From Cymodocea nodosa (taxonomy: Eukaryota > Streptophyta > Magnoliopsida > Alismatales > Cymodoceaceae): a DNA stretch of 64,000 bases. The number at the start of each line of letters is the position of its first letter. Within the stretch, counting starts at the first letter, position 1. The position numbers and the translations under genes were made by a program. Below, in pieces: positions 24,227 through 37,199 of the stretch. The stretch covers positions 3,120,001 through 3,184,000 of the forward strand of contig JAZBRI010000010.1 of NCBI GenBank assembly GCA_036874045.1, given 5' to 3'. The notes under the pieces are model-generated. The model did not search any database. It saw only the letters and a list, made by a program, of their open reading frames with translations, and had not been told where the DNA came from.

Positions 24227-25200
24227 TGTAGGATCATATGGCTACACAAGAAGGGGGTGAATTGTGTTTTTCAACATTTTCGATTATAATTGAAACTTCA
24301 AAATTAAAAACAAGTTGAGACACTATTTTCATAAAATCATTTTTATTCAAGGTTTCAATTACAATATACAATTCAATTCTCCTTAGAAATTGTAGATGCA
24401 ATTATATATCGATACCATGTTTCATCTATATAATTTCATAACAAACAGAGAAAACTAATTTGTGAAATTTAAAACATTTCTCCTTGTTTGAGATCTTTCT
24501 TCTTCTTCTTCTTCTTTTCTCTTCGTCAGCAATTTTTCAGTGACGAATATCTGACTTTCTCTACTTCACCGAATTTTCTTTCTCCTGAAACTTCAGATCT
24601 TCAGTGACATAAATTTGACCTTTTCTACTTCACTGAATTTTCTTCCATCTAAGAGCTTTTCCCCGAAAGGTGTGTTTGATCCTTGAAAAGATTTTTTGTT
24701 TGGTGTGTAAGGATAACTGATCAATGAGAATTCTATGCCTTTTATACTGTATCTTCATTTCATGCATATCTTCCATGTTTAATCACTACTAGTTTTCCAC
24801 TTCTTCATGTCTTCTCTTTTTCCTTCATCGAAATACACATGTTCTCACCCACGTTTACATTTTGAATTTTCTTTAATCATCAATCCTAGATCTTTGAAAA
24901 ATTTCCTGCAAAATAAATTTTCTCGTCCAAAATTTTTCATCAAGTGTAATAAGAAGTCGTTACTTTAATGCTAACTAAACAAGTAACACAAATAGATATA
25001 TAACTTAACGTTTCTAACTTAACGAGTTCCTCATGTGCCAACTCATGCGACAAGTACTGTAGCTAACTCAATGAATTAAGTCCATAGTATTATGCTAACT
25101 CAACGAACAAGCTTCGTGGTGTTACGATAACTCAACGAACCAATTCCATTGTGTTATAAATAACTCAATGAACTAGTAATAAACAAATGTTTTTATAATA
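24227..25200 (-). repeat. copia family-A LTR, truncated
   Basis: Starts TGTAGGATCATATGG (minus end ...CCTACA), has a TATA box at 24738-24746, and stops at ...TTTTATAATA where other copies continue AAGAATTTTACCACGTG. The U3 start is missing. A plus-strand piece of the same LTR begins 12 bp further on. Confidence 0.82.
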
Positions 25201-25212
25201 AACAAATGATTT

Positions 25213-25966
25213 AACTGGTAGTGCTTAAACGTGAAGGATATGCATGAAATGAAGATACAGTATAAAAGGTATAAAATTCTTGTTAATCAAACCATCATTG
25301 CACACCAAAAGAAAAATCTTTTCAAGGATAAACTATCATTGCACACCAAAAGAAAAATCTTTTTCAGGGATCAAAAACACTCTTCGGGGAAAATCTCTCA
25401 AGTGAAAGAAAATTTAGTGAAGCAGAAAAGGTTAAATTTATGTTGCTGAAGATTTGAAGTATCAAGTGGAAGAAAATTCAGTGAAGCAGAAAAGGTTAAA
25501 TTTATGTTGCTGAAGATTTGAAGTATCAATTAGAAGAAAATTCAGTGAAGCAGAAAAAAGTATTATTTATGTCACTGAAGATTTAAAGTATCAAAAAAAA
25601 GCAAATTCGGTGAAGTAGAGAAAGACAAGATATTCGTCACTGAAGAATTGCTGAAGAATTGCTGAAGAAGAAAAAGAAGAAGAAGAAAGATCTCAAACAG
25701 GGAGAAATGTTTTAAATTCCATAAATTAGTTTTCTCTGTTCATAGTTATGAAATTGTATAGATGAAACATGGTATCGAAATATAATTGCGTTTACAATTT
25801 CTGAGGAGAATTGAATTGTATATTGTAATTGAAACTTTGAATAAAAAAATGATTTTATGAAAACAATGTCTCGACTTGTTTTTGAGTTTTAAAGTTTCAA
25901 TTATATTTCAGAAAATATTGAAAAACACAATTCACCCCCCCTCTTGTGTAGCCATACGATCCTACA
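25213..25966 (+). repeat. copia family-A 5' LTR, U3 missing (D)
   Basis: Plus-strand LTR piece from AACTGGTAGTG through TATAAAAGG (25261-25269), about four ~65-bp tandem units (25440-25660), the GAAGAAG run, and the end GATCCTACA at 25966. It is followed by a primer site TGGTATCAGAGC at 25969-25980 and a ~185-bp leader to the gag ATG. Confidence 0.88.
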
Positions 25967-25968
25967 AG

Positions 25969-25980
25969 TGGTATCAGAGC
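25969..25980 (+). other. primer binding site, initiator tRNA-Met type (D)
   Basis: TGGTATCAGAGC two bases after the LTR end CCTACA. It matches the complement of the initiator tRNA-Met 3' end without mismatch. Confidence 0.88.
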
Positions 25981-26166
25981 TTTGTTAATAATCTTTGATA
26001 TAAAATCGATACCAACATATTAAATATCATTGCTTATTCTACCTTCCTTGTTTTTAAACAGAAATTAATATCTGAGCATACGCTTAACTTTCTTGATTTA
26101 AGGCTCAAGTTGTTTTAAAGTTTGTAGACTGTTTAAAATCAAATTGGTTGAAAAATTTAAGGTAAG

Positions 26167-28414
26167 ATGGCTACTAGAAATGGTAATTTTTCTTTATATG
26201 AAGGCCAAAATCTTAATCGTCCTCCTTTATTTGATGGAATACATTTTGAATATTGGAAATATAGGATGACTATTTTTCTTCAAAGTATAGATCATAAGTT
26301 GTGGTTCATGATTTCTAAACCATATACTCCGTTAACTACTCCTTATAATACTTGGACAATTACTGAAAAAGAAAATGAAACTCTGAATGCTAAGGGCTTA
26401 AATATTTTATTTTGTGCATTAAGTTATGAACAATTTAGTAAAGTGTCGACATATAAATTTGCTTATGTGGTGTGGCATGCATTAGAAGTTTCACATGAAG
26501 GTACTTCTCAAGTTAAAGAGACTAAAATAAACATGTTGATTCATAAGTATCAACTCTTTAAGATGCATGAAGACAAAAATGTTTCTGAGATGTTTTCCAT
26601 ATTCATTGATATCATAAACTCTTTAAAATGTTTAGGAAAGAATTTTGAATAAAAGGATTTGGTGAGGAAAATTCTCATATCCCTAAGTTCTAAATGGTCT
26701 CCAAAAGTAGCATCAATTGAGGAATCACGAGATTTAAATGTTTATACTATGAATGAACTTATAGGAAATTTAACAGCTTATGAAGTTCAATTAAATGAAT
26801 CACTGAGTCACAACAAACTAAAAATGAAGAAAGAAATAGCCTTCGAAATTAATTCAGATTCTGATATATCTACTGATTCTGATGAGGATTAGAATTCGCT
26901 GACTAGGAAATTCAAGAAAGCATGGAAAGCTAGGAAACAGCAAAGGAACAAAAATGATAAACCCTCAATGTCAAAATCACTAAATGACAAGAATTCTTCA
27001 TCTAGAAAGTATGTATGTTACAACTGTAAGAAACCTAGACATCTTTCTCCAGATTGTCCTATGAGGAAAAATGAAAAGCAAAGTAGGACAAATCAGAAGA
27101 AGACGGCTCAAAAAACTCAGAAAAACTTATAGGCTTTGAAGGTCACTTGGGATGACACGTCTGAAGAGTCTGAATCTGAGGAATCAGCATAAAAATCTTC
27201 ACATTAAGAAGGAGAACAAGAGTTAGAAGACGTTGCTCATGTGTGCTTCATGGCAAATGAGTCTGAGTTAATATCTGATCCTGAAAGTCATTCAGATTTC
27301 AACTTTGATGAATTATTATGTGCTTATCATGCATTATTACAAAAACTTAAAGTATGTAAACTGGAAAATAAGAATATTAGAAAATCTTCATCCATTATGG
27401 AAGAAGAAAATTGTTTCCTGTCTATTACTTTAGAAAAGTTTAAATGTGATAATGAAAATCATGCTAGAGATTTGCAAAAATTTAGATTTAATGAATGTAT
27501 CTTGCATGAACAAATACAGAATATAAATGCTGAAAAATTAAAGATAGAATCTGAAAATGAAATGTTGAGAAACAATATAAATGAACTTGAATTAGAGATA
27601 GATAAATTAAAACTGAGAGAGCAAGATTTAAATTCTACCATTGAGAAATGGAATTTAAGTCAAACTAAGTTAGACAAACTAATTAGTACCCCTTCGGTGT
27701 CTTATAAATTTGCCTTAGGATTTGATTATCCTGAATATCCTAAATCTCAAGCCAATAAAGGATTTATTAGTTGCAGTTCAAGTAAATCTAAGACTAAAAT
27801 TCCTTTTATTATGAAACAAGGTAATAAATATGTAGAAGTAGGTACTCCAAGGGATAATCATGTAGTAATAATATAAATCAATGTGATTTGTCAAATTGTA
27901 CTTCTAACATGACTATAAATGTTTCTAAAAATCTTGTTTCTTGTTCTGGAAATTCAGTTTCTAATGTTTTAAAATTTTAGACAATTGTAGTAAACCAAAA
28001 ATTCAGAAACCTAAGCATGGAATTCAATACACTGGTATTAGACCAATTACTCATTCGGCATGTGATAAAACTAAAAATTATTGTGCAGAAAAAGATTTTG
28101 TATGTACGGAAAATGTTAATACAAGTACAAAATCTTGGTATGAACTTACTGAAATGTATGAGCATGACCAAAATAGATTAACATCTGATAAAAACCTATT
28201 TGGTCTTGATTATACTACATCTGAAAACAAAAAGAATGATTGTAAAAGCAATAATGCTATAAGTGAGTATGAAGCTAATGATAAATCAATAGTACTTACA
28301 ACTAATAAGAATAAAAATGATAATGTTAAACTATTTTTAAACAAAAAGAAGAAATATGCTTTTAATGAACTTGGTCCTCAACAACATTGGGTACCAAGAA
28401 AAAGTTTTTCTTAA
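26167..28414 (+). pseudogene. gag: copia gag with coiled-coil extension (D)
   Basis: Starts MATRNGNFSLYEG and encodes the UBN2-type domain (residues 1-~240), a CCHC knuckle with all four ligands at about 27014-27060 (CYNCKKPRHLSPDC), an acidic Ser/Glu stretch, and a ~200-residue Leu/Glu/Lys/Asn-rich region predicted coiled-coil by its heptads (27290-27680). It ends at QQHWVPRKSFS followed by TAA. In-frame stops occur near 26650, 26890, 27130 and 27190, and a frameshift lies near 27860. Protease and everything after it are missing: the sequence breaks at the gag-protease border near 28440. Confidence 0.88.
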
Positions 28415-28449
28415 TTTGTGTTGTAGGAAAACAACATTGGGTACAAGAA

Positions 28450-29290
28450 TGTACTCATAGCGATTCAAAGATATCTGTAATTAATGAAACAACTTTTTCT
28501 TTTCAAAATAGTAAATATTGATAATTTTCTTTAAAAGTTAGTTTGAAAAGCTTGAATCATACAAGAGCTTTCTAATGTACCCGTGTAATGAGCTTTCAGT
28601 CAACAATCCCAGATCTGATCAGGACCTTAGGTTGCCAGATTTAAAGAATCCTTTTTCAGGACAACAATCCTTCCATACCTATCTGCTCAAGTACAAAAGG
28701 CTCGTGATCAAACTGATCAATAAACTCTTAAAGATTTTTACTTTATAAGCACTTTTCATTTTAAGCACAGTATATATGTATTCCATTAATACAGATGCAA
28801 TAAAACACAAATCTCATACAATTTTTACTTCTATGATTGTACTGAGAATATGAATTAGTTTCAATTAGCTTATACTTTTGATTAACAATCTAAGATGAGT
28901 TACATATAACTTATTTTACAAGTTTAATCAATTAAGTCAAATTTATGCATGATCATATGCATTTTCCTTGATTCAAAGAAAACATTTAATCAAAATTTCA
29001 GAATGTCAGAAGTATTTAATGTTTTTCATTTACACTTCCACTTAAAATCGTAAAAACTATTAAAATTGATAAACTACTTAAAAATCAATAAGATACTACT
29101 ATGATTTTACAATAAATACATAGTATCTTAAGCAACAGTTTAGATATTACTTTAGATATTTATAATAAATATATAATATCTATGAGGTGAACAACATCAT
29201 CAATAATATTTATCTTTTTTATGTGGAGTTTAAGCATTTTACACATCACATAGCCTACAAATACCTAAATTTAATCTAATGTTGTTTCCT
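28450..29290 (-). other. copia spacer of element E
   Basis: Minus-strand copy of the post-pol spacer, directly joined to the gag end of E at 29283-29303 and truncated at about 28450 against D. It keeps stem-loop 1 (29089-29098 with 29121-29130). The last 14 codons of pol (RLNLGICRLCDV, out of frame with gag) remain at the junction. No gene seen. Confidence 0.75.
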
Positions 29291-29303
29291 CTTGCAACAC
29301 AAA

Positions 29304-31562
29304 TTAAGAAAAACTTTTTCTTGGTACCCAATGTTGTTGAGGACCAAGTTCATTAAATGCATATTTCTTCTTTTTGTTTAAAAATAGTTTAACATTATCA
29401 TTTATATTCTTATTAGTTGTAAGTACTATTGATTTATCATTAGCTTCATACTCACATATAGCATTATTGCTTTTGCAATCATTCTTTTTGTATTCAGATG
29501 TAGTATAATCAAGACCAAACATATTTTTATTAGATGTTAATTTATTTTGGTCATGCTTATACATTTCTGTAAGTTCATACCAAGATTTTGTACTTGTATT
29601 AACACTTTCCGTACATACAAAATCTTTTTCTACACAAGAATTTTTTGTTTTATCACATGCAGAATGAGTAATTGGTCTAATACCAGTTTATTGAATTACA
29701 TGCTCAGGTCTCTGAATTTTTAGTTTACTACAATTGTTTGAAATTTTAGAAACATTAGAAACTGAATTTCCAGAACAAGAAACAAGATTTTTAGAAACAT
29801 TTATAGTCATGTTAAAAGTACAATTTGACAAATCACATTGATTTATATTATTACTGCATGATTCATCCCTTGAAGTACCTACTTCTACATATTTATTACC
29901 TTGTTTCATAATAAAAGGAATTTTAGTCTTAGATTTACTTGAACTGCAACTAATAAATCCTTTATTGGCTTGAGATTCAGGATATTTAGGATAATCAAAT
30001 CCTAAGCCAAATTTATAAGACACCATAGGGGTACTAGTTAGTTTGTCTAACTTAGTTTGACTTAAATTCCATTTCTCAATGGTAGAATTTAAATCTTGCT
30101 CTCTCAGTTTTAATTTTTCTATCTCTAATTCAAGTTCATTTATATTGTTTCTCAACATTTCATTTTCAGATTCTATCTTTAATTTTTCAACATTTATATT
30201 CTGTATTTGTTCATGCAAGATACATTCATTAAATCTAAATTTTTGCAAATCTCTAGCATGATTTTCATTATCACATTTAAACTTTTCTAAAGTAGTAGAC
30301 AGGAAACAATTTTCTTCTTCCATAATGGATGAAAATTTTCTAATATTCTTATTTTCCAGTTTACATACTTTAAGTTTTTGTAATAATGCATGAGAAGCAC
30401 ATAATAATTCATCAAAGTTGAAATCTGAATGACTTTCAGGATCAGATATTACCTCAGACTCATCTACCATGAAGCACACATGAGCAACGTCAACTAAATC
30501 TTGTTCTCCTTCTGAATGTGAAGATTTTGATGCTGATTCCTCAGATTCAGACTCTTTAGACGTGTCATCCCAAGTGACCTTCAATGCCTTTTTCTTGTAA
30601 AACTTTTTCTGAGTTTTTTAAGCCGTCTTCTTTTGATTTGTCCTACTTTGTTTTTCATTTTTCCTCATAGGACAATCTGGAGAAAGATGTCCAGGTTTCT
30701 TATAGTTGTAACATATATACTTTCTGGATGAAGAATTCTTGTCATTCAATGATTTTGACATTGAAGGTTTATCATTTTTGTTCCTTTGCTGTTTCCTAGC
30801 TTTCCATGCTTTCTTGAATTTCCTAGTCAGCAAAATCAAATCCTCGTTAGAATCAGTAGATATATCAGAATCTGAATTAATTTCGAAGGCTATTTCTTTC
30901 TTCATTTTTAGTTTGTTGTGACTCAGTGATTCATTTAATTGAACTTCATAAGCTGTAAAATTTCCTATAAGTTCATTTATAGTATAAACATTTAAATCTC
31001 GTGATTCCTCAATTGATGTTACTTTCTGAGACCATTTAGAACTTAGGGATCTGAGAATTTTCCTCACCAAATCCTTCTGTTCAAAATTCTTTCCTAAACA
31101 TTTTAAAGAGTTTATGATATCAAGAAATCTGGAAAACATCTCAGAAATATTTTCGTCTTCATGCATCTTAAAGAGTTCATACTTATGAATCAACATGTTT
31201 ATTTTAGTCTCTTTAACTTGAGAAGTACCTTCATGTGAAACATCTAATGCATGCCACACCTCATAAGTAGATTTATATGCTGACACTTTACTGAACTGTT
31301 CATAACTCAATGCACAGAATAAAATATTTAAGCCCTTAGCATTCAGAGTTTCATTTTCTTTTTCAGTAATTGTCCAAGTATTATAAGGGGTAGTCAACGG
31401 AGTATATGGTTTAGAAATCATGAACCACAACTTATGATCTATACTTTGAAGAAAAACAGTCATCCTATATTTCCAATATTCAAAATGTATTCTATCAAAT
31501 AAAGGAGGACGATTAAGATTTTGGCCTTCATATAAAGAAAAATTACCATTTCCAGTAGCCAT
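29304..31562 (-). pseudogene. gag: copia gag with coiled-coil extension, pol deleted (E)
   Basis: 753 codons in one frame from ATG 31562 to TAA 29306-29304, broken by two stops (near 30615 and 29688). The UBN2-type domain lies at residues 1-~250 and a zinc knuckle at ~283-297 reads CYNYKKPGHLSPDC, with the second Cys replaced by Tyr. After it come an acidic Ser-rich linker, a coiled-coil of about 200 residues (LKIESENEMLRNNINELELE), and a Ser/Lys-rich tail ending WVPRKSFS. After the stop the frame FVLQEETT is the usual lead-in to protease, but here it runs straight into the end of pol and the spacer. Confidence 0.9.
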
Positions 31563-31748
31563 TTTACCTTAGATTTTTCAACCTATTTGATTTTAAATAG
31601 TCTAAAAACTTTAAAACAATTTGAGCCTTATATCAAGAAAGTTAAACGTATGCTCAGATATTAATTTTTGTTTAAAAACAAGGAAGGTAGAATAAGCAAT
31701 GATATTAAATAAGTTGGTATCGATTTTATATCAAAGATTATTAACAAA

Positions 31749-31760
31749 GCTCTGATACCA
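31749..31760 (-). other. primer binding site, initiator tRNA-Met type (E)
   Basis: Minus strand TGGTATCAGAGC, two bases after the LTR end at 31763, identical to the C1 site. Confidence 0.88.
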
Positions 31761-31762
31761 CT

Positions 31763-33374
31763 TGTAGGATCGTATGGCTACACAAGAGGGGGGTGAATTG
31801 TGTATCTTTAATATTTTCTGAAATATAATTGAAACTTTAAATCTTAAAAACAAGTCGAGACATTGTTTTCATAAAATCATTTTTATTCAAGGTTTCAATT
31901 ACAATATACAATTCAATTCTCCTCAAAAATTGTAGATGCAATTATATTTCGATACTATGTATCATCTAAACAATTTCATAACTACAAATAGAGAAAACTA
32001 ATTTGCAGAATTTAAAACTTTTCTCCCTGTTTGAGATCTTTCTTCTTCTTCTTTTTCTTCTTCAGCAATTCTTCAGTGACGAATATCTTGTCTTTTCATG
32101 CTTCACCGAATTTTCTTTCTTCTGATACTTCAAATCTTTAGTGACGAAAATCTTACCTTTTTATGCTTCATTGAACTTTCTTCCACTTGAGAGATTTTCC
32201 CCGAGAAGGTGTTTTTGATCCCTGAAAATGATTTTTCTTTTGGTGTGTAGGGATGGTTTGATCCTTGAAAAGATTTTTCGTTTTGTGTGCAAGGATAAAT
32301 TGATCAACGAGAATTCTATGTCTTTTATACTGTATCTTCATTTCATGCATATCCTTCACGTTTAACCACTACTAGTTTCCACTTCTCCATGTCTTTTCTT
32401 TTTCCTTCATCGAAACACACACGTTCTAACCCATGTTTATATTTCGAATTTTCTTTAATCATCAATCTTGGATCTCTAAAAAATTTCCTGCAAAATAAAC
32501 TTTCTCGTCCAAAAGTTTTTCATCAGTGTAATAAGAAGTCGTTACTTTAATGTTAACTAAACGAGTAACATAAGTATATATATAACTTAACGTTTCTAAC
32601 TTAACAAGTTCCTCATGTGCCATTTCACGTGACAAGTACTATAGCTAACTCAACGAACTAAGTCTGTGGTGTTATGCTATCTCAACGAACCATCTCCATT
32701 GTGTTATGATAACTCAACGAACCATTTCTGTTGTGTTATGATAACTCAATGAACCAGTAATAAACAAATGTTTTTATAATAAGAATTTTACCACGTGCAA
32801 AAATAACAACTTAAGTTTATAACGCTAACCTAACACATTGCCTTAGTGTTCAATATGGCAACTCAACGCGTTTAGTTATGTTAACTTAAAGAGTTTAACA
32901 TGTGCACCTCACATGATATAATACAACATTCATAACTTATAATTTCACCATGTGTATAACACTAACTTAACGAGTTCGTCTCTTCTTTTACTCACTAACT
33001 TAACGAGTTATCACGTGACCTATTTTAACCTTTAAGCCTCTAACTTAACGAGTTCTCACGTGACCTCTATACAAATAAAACTCTAACTTAATGAGTTGTC
33101 TAAACGTGCATTGTTCATGATACAGAAGATATAACATTAAAACATATCATGCTTTTCAATAAAAACACACGTTAACTTAACGTTTATCTAAATGAGAAAT
33201 TAATGCAACAAAACGACTAGTTATTAACTTTAGATCCAATACAGATAAGTATTTATATCAGTAAACTTTTTCTATATTAATTGATGATTTTAATTTCTTT
33301 TCACAAGCAATAGTAATTGAGCAAATATGATTATTTTCATTCAGCACACATCATCAAAACAAAAATACTCAACA
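31763..33374 (-). repeat. 5' LTR of copia E
   Basis: 1612 bp with full ends (TGTTGAGTATTTTTG ... CGATCCTACA on minus), two ~65-bp tandem units, a TATA-like TATAAAAGA at 32321-32329, and several AACTTAACGAG words and CACGTG motifs. It lies inside the env-like ORF of element G: 33375 onward is env-like sequence. Confidence 0.9.
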
Positions 33375-34651
33375 AACCTCTTCTTCAAAATCAATGTCAT
33401 GTTGTTCATTTGAGAAATTATTTTCTTGAAGCGACGTAGGTAGGCTTGTTTCTCCAACTTCAACAATGTAAGGAACATCTTCAATATGCTCAACATTCAT
33501 CTGTTTAGTCTCTATAGAATGTTCAGAGTTCAATTTTTCCTCAAATTCTATAGCCAGTGTATCTGTTTGTAATTGTTCATTTTGTTCAACAGATATCTCC
33601 ATTGATACATGCTGTGAATTCTCAAATTCTGGTTCTATAGATTCTAAAGAAGGCTGATTGACATTAAGCTCTTTTGGAGTCTTATCTTTTTCAATATCTG
33701 CTACTCTAGACAATTCAGCCTGTGAACTAGTTACTATCTCAACATTTTCAATTATATTTGCAATAACTTGTTCTATGTTAGTTTCCTAATGCTCTGATTA
33801 TTCAATTGCTGCATCATCAGGGCTTGAACTAATAGAAACACTTGAGCTTATATTTGACTTGGATTTCTTTTCAAGATTTCTAGTAAGAGAAAATAAAGTC
33901 TCATTATCTTCATTAGTTTCAGTATGCTCGAAACTGATGAGTTTTTAAGATGCACTAAAAGGAGCAATGTCTAGACATACATTGTCCTTTGGAAATAAAT
34001 ACTCATCTGATTTTTCTTTCCAGTAGACTTTGTTTCGTTAAACATAATTTACCTGGCTTTTCTTCTTCTATAACAAGTCAGTCTCTCTTCTTCAAGTATT
34101 GCTGTTTTCTTTTGAAATTGTTCCATGAAAGTTTTCTGGTTCAATTCTTTTAAGGCACTTTCTATTACTATTGCCTTTCGAAGTCCTTCAATTTTTCTTT
34201 TATCCACAGCAATATTTGTTTGTTTTTCTTTTGAATACAAAGGAGTAGGAATAGCAGATTCATGTTCTTCCTCAAATGCATGTAGTCGTGTACCATTTAT
34301 GGGGGTTTGAGGAATTCTAGTTGATGAACCTACACCTTTTTCCATATATTTAGCATACTATTCCAAAAATGCAATTTTGACACACTTCATTCTGTATTCT
34401 CAATTAAATTTGCTTTTAATACCCATGTATTTTATACTTTGATCCGTATTATGAAGTTCTAGTCTAACTTCATTTAGTATTCTTTCAGGAAAGAAGTATT
34501 CACTATATATTTTTGCTAACCTTTTGTCCACTTGAAGTATTTTCTTAAACTAAGCTCGTGGAACTTCAACATTGTCTATTTCTTTTCCTTTTCCATCTCC
34601 TCTGCCTTTGCCTTTTCTTTTGCCACGACCTTTGTAGAACTTGGAGACCAT
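33375..34651 (-). pseudogene. env-like ORF of copia G, N-terminal half
   Basis: Starts at ATG 34651-34649 (MVSKFYKGRGKR-type basic start) and is cut at 33375 by the LTR of E, before the conserved C-terminal domain. It includes the conserved NGTRLHAFEEEHESAIPTPL block (34049-34345 frame) and the Glu-rich region (33375-33713). A frameshift lies near 34020 and several stops are present. The remaining half is not found elsewhere in the window. Confidence 0.75.
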
Positions 34652-36237
34652 CGTCGCAGGATGTAACAGCAACACATGGGAAAGATTTTCAGACAAAGTT
34701 TACGAATAACCTAAGTGCCCGTGTAATAAGTGTTTAAATAGGGTTTTAGGCGACTAACTCAACTAGTATAAAAGTTGGGTTTGGATTTTAAATGAATATT
34801 GAATTTAGTTTATTCAATCAAGGTACTTGAAATATTTACGCATAACTCGTTGAGTTAACTAACCGAACGAGTAAAATGCTGTCTAGAGGAAATTTTACAC
34901 GTTACCTTACATAACATAACATTTAGTTAGTACACTTTACCAAACACAAGTTTTGAATGCTTTCAACTGAAACCTTGCGAAGACAACACACAAGCTATAG
35001 TTAACATATATAAAACATCATCTTGAGAGCATTGTAAACTAGTCTAATATTCTTTTTATGACTCTAAAAATAGTTTGTTTGTCTTTTAAATTGTTTCATC
35101 AAGATCTTTAGAGGACAAAAATCAGATTAACCAAGATTTATATTTTGAATTATATTAATCTATTTTGGACATTGTTATTCCTCCCCCTACAAATATACTT
35201 CAAATATATTCAATAACATACAAAATATACTTGTGTAAAAATAGATGTTAATTATAATTATACTTTAAGTTTTCGTTTCAAAAGATTTTTGTCATCCTTA
35301 ATTCATCAAAAATGATTTCAAGAGTCAACTCCAACAGTATATGAATCAAAACATAACTTTAAACTTAATATGATTAACTCAAGGAGAATAAAAGAATGTA
35401 TCTCAAATAAACATTTTCAAAAGTACTAATGTTGATTCAATAAATCAGCAGTCATATTGGTAGAAACTATATTCGATTCAAAGATATCTATAGTTAATGA
35501 AACAACTTTTATCTTTTCAAAACAGTAAATATTGATAATTTTCTTTAAAAGTTAGTTTGAAAAGCTTGAATCATATAAGAGCTTTCTAATGTACCCGTGT
35601 AATGAGTTTTTAGTCAACAATCTTAGGTCTGATCAGGACCTTAGGTTGCCAAATTTAAAGAATCCTTTTATCAAGACAACAATCCTTACATACCTATCTG
35701 CTCAAGTACAAAAGGCTCGTGATCAAACTGATAAATAAACTCTCAAAGATTTTCACTTCGTAAGCACTTTTGTTTTTAAGCACAGTATATATGTATTCCA
35801 TTAATATAGATGCAATAAAACACAAATCTCATACAATTTTTACATCTATGATTTTATTGAAAATATGAATCAGTTTCAATAAGCTTATACTTTTGATTAG
35901 TAGTTTAAGATGATTTACATATAAATTATTCTACAAGTTTAATCAATCAAGTCAAATTCATGCATGATCATATGCACTTTCATTGATCCAAAGAAAACAC
36001 TTAATCAAAATTTCAAGATTTCAAAGGATTTTTCACTGACATTTCCACTTAAAATTTTGAAAAACCATTAAACTTTAAAAATAAGTAAAATCAATAAGAT
36101 ACTACAATAATTTTATCATAAATACATAGTATCTTATGTAGCAGTTTAGATATTACTTAGATATTTATGATAAGTATATAATATCTATGAGATAAACATC
36201 ATCAATAATATTTATCTTTATGTGGAGCCTAAGCATT
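34652..36237 (-). other. copia spacer (G)
   Basis: Full-length copy of the post-pol spacer with no ORF, closely matching 324-1915. It carries stem-loop 1 at 36095-36104/36127-36136 and a second short stem just after it. The CCTCCCCCTACAAATATA tract is at about 35180. Confidence 0.7.
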
Positions 36238-37199
36238 TTACACATCACATAGCCTACAAATACCAAAATTTAATCTTATGTTGCAGAATATATTTTCATC
36301 TAGAGGTTTTGTAAATATATCAGCTAATTGATTTTTACTAGACACAAATCCTAATTTAATTTTTCCTTTAATTACGTTATCTCTTAGAAAATGATGTCTA
36401 ATCTTTATATGCTTTGCTCTAGAATGCAACATAGGATTTTTGGAAAGATTTATTGCAGAACTACTGTCACAATAAATCTCAGTTGTATCATAAGATAATC
36501 CAAAATCTTCTAAAGTTTGCCTTATCCACAGAATCTAAGTGCAACACAATGTAGCAGCAACATATTCAGCTTTAGTGGTTGGAAGTGATACACAATTTTG
36601 CTTTTTACTAAACCATGACACCAAATTATTTCCCAATAATTGACATGTGCCACTGGTACTTTTTCTATCAGACTTAGATCCTACTTAATTAGCATTAGTA
36701 TATCCTATAAGATCTATTGAACTATCCTTAGAATAATACAGTCTGAAATTTTTAGTTCCTTGTATATATCTAAATATTCTTTTAACAGTAATTGAGTGTG
36801 ATTCTTTAGGATTAGATTGAAATCTAGCACAAGCACACACAACAAACATAATATCAAGTTTACTAGTTGTCAAATAAAGTAAAGAACCAATCATACTTCT
36901 GTATTTTCTTTGATCTATTAATTTTCCTATGTTATCAATATCTAACTTTAAAGAAGAACTCATAGGAGTTCCTCGAATCCTTGTATTACTAAAATTAAAT
37001 TTCTTAAGCATTTCATCTACATATTTTTCCTGATTTAAAAATATACCTTTATCCATTTGCTTAATTTGAAGTCCTAGAAAATATGAAAGTTCTCCCATCA
37101 TACTCATTTCAAACTGACTAGTCATCTCTTCAGAAAATATTTTTATTAGTTTATCAGAAGTTGCTCCAAAGATTATATCATCCACATATATTTGAACAA
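36238..37199 (-). pseudogene. pol: copia pol C-terminal part (G)
   Basis: One frame from 37199 to TAA 36240-36238. Reverse transcriptase is present from QIYVDDIIFGATSDK, followed by the connection (GELSYFLGLQIKQ) and RNase H (NAN for DAD, KSDRKSTSGTCQ, SWFSKKQN, KAEYVAA) to the end FTKPLDE...RLCDV. Stops occur near 36684 and 36535. The upstream end is cut exactly at the start of the gypsy LTR (37200), just before the YVDD-containing strand. The missing N-terminal pol part is not found on the far side of Gy2. Confidence 0.9.

Noticed and set aside
30079-30261. Frames antisense to gag (also near 5304, 27459, 30739, 54558)
   Set aside because: They are exact shadows of the gag coiled-coil or acidic linker on the other strand and share its decay.
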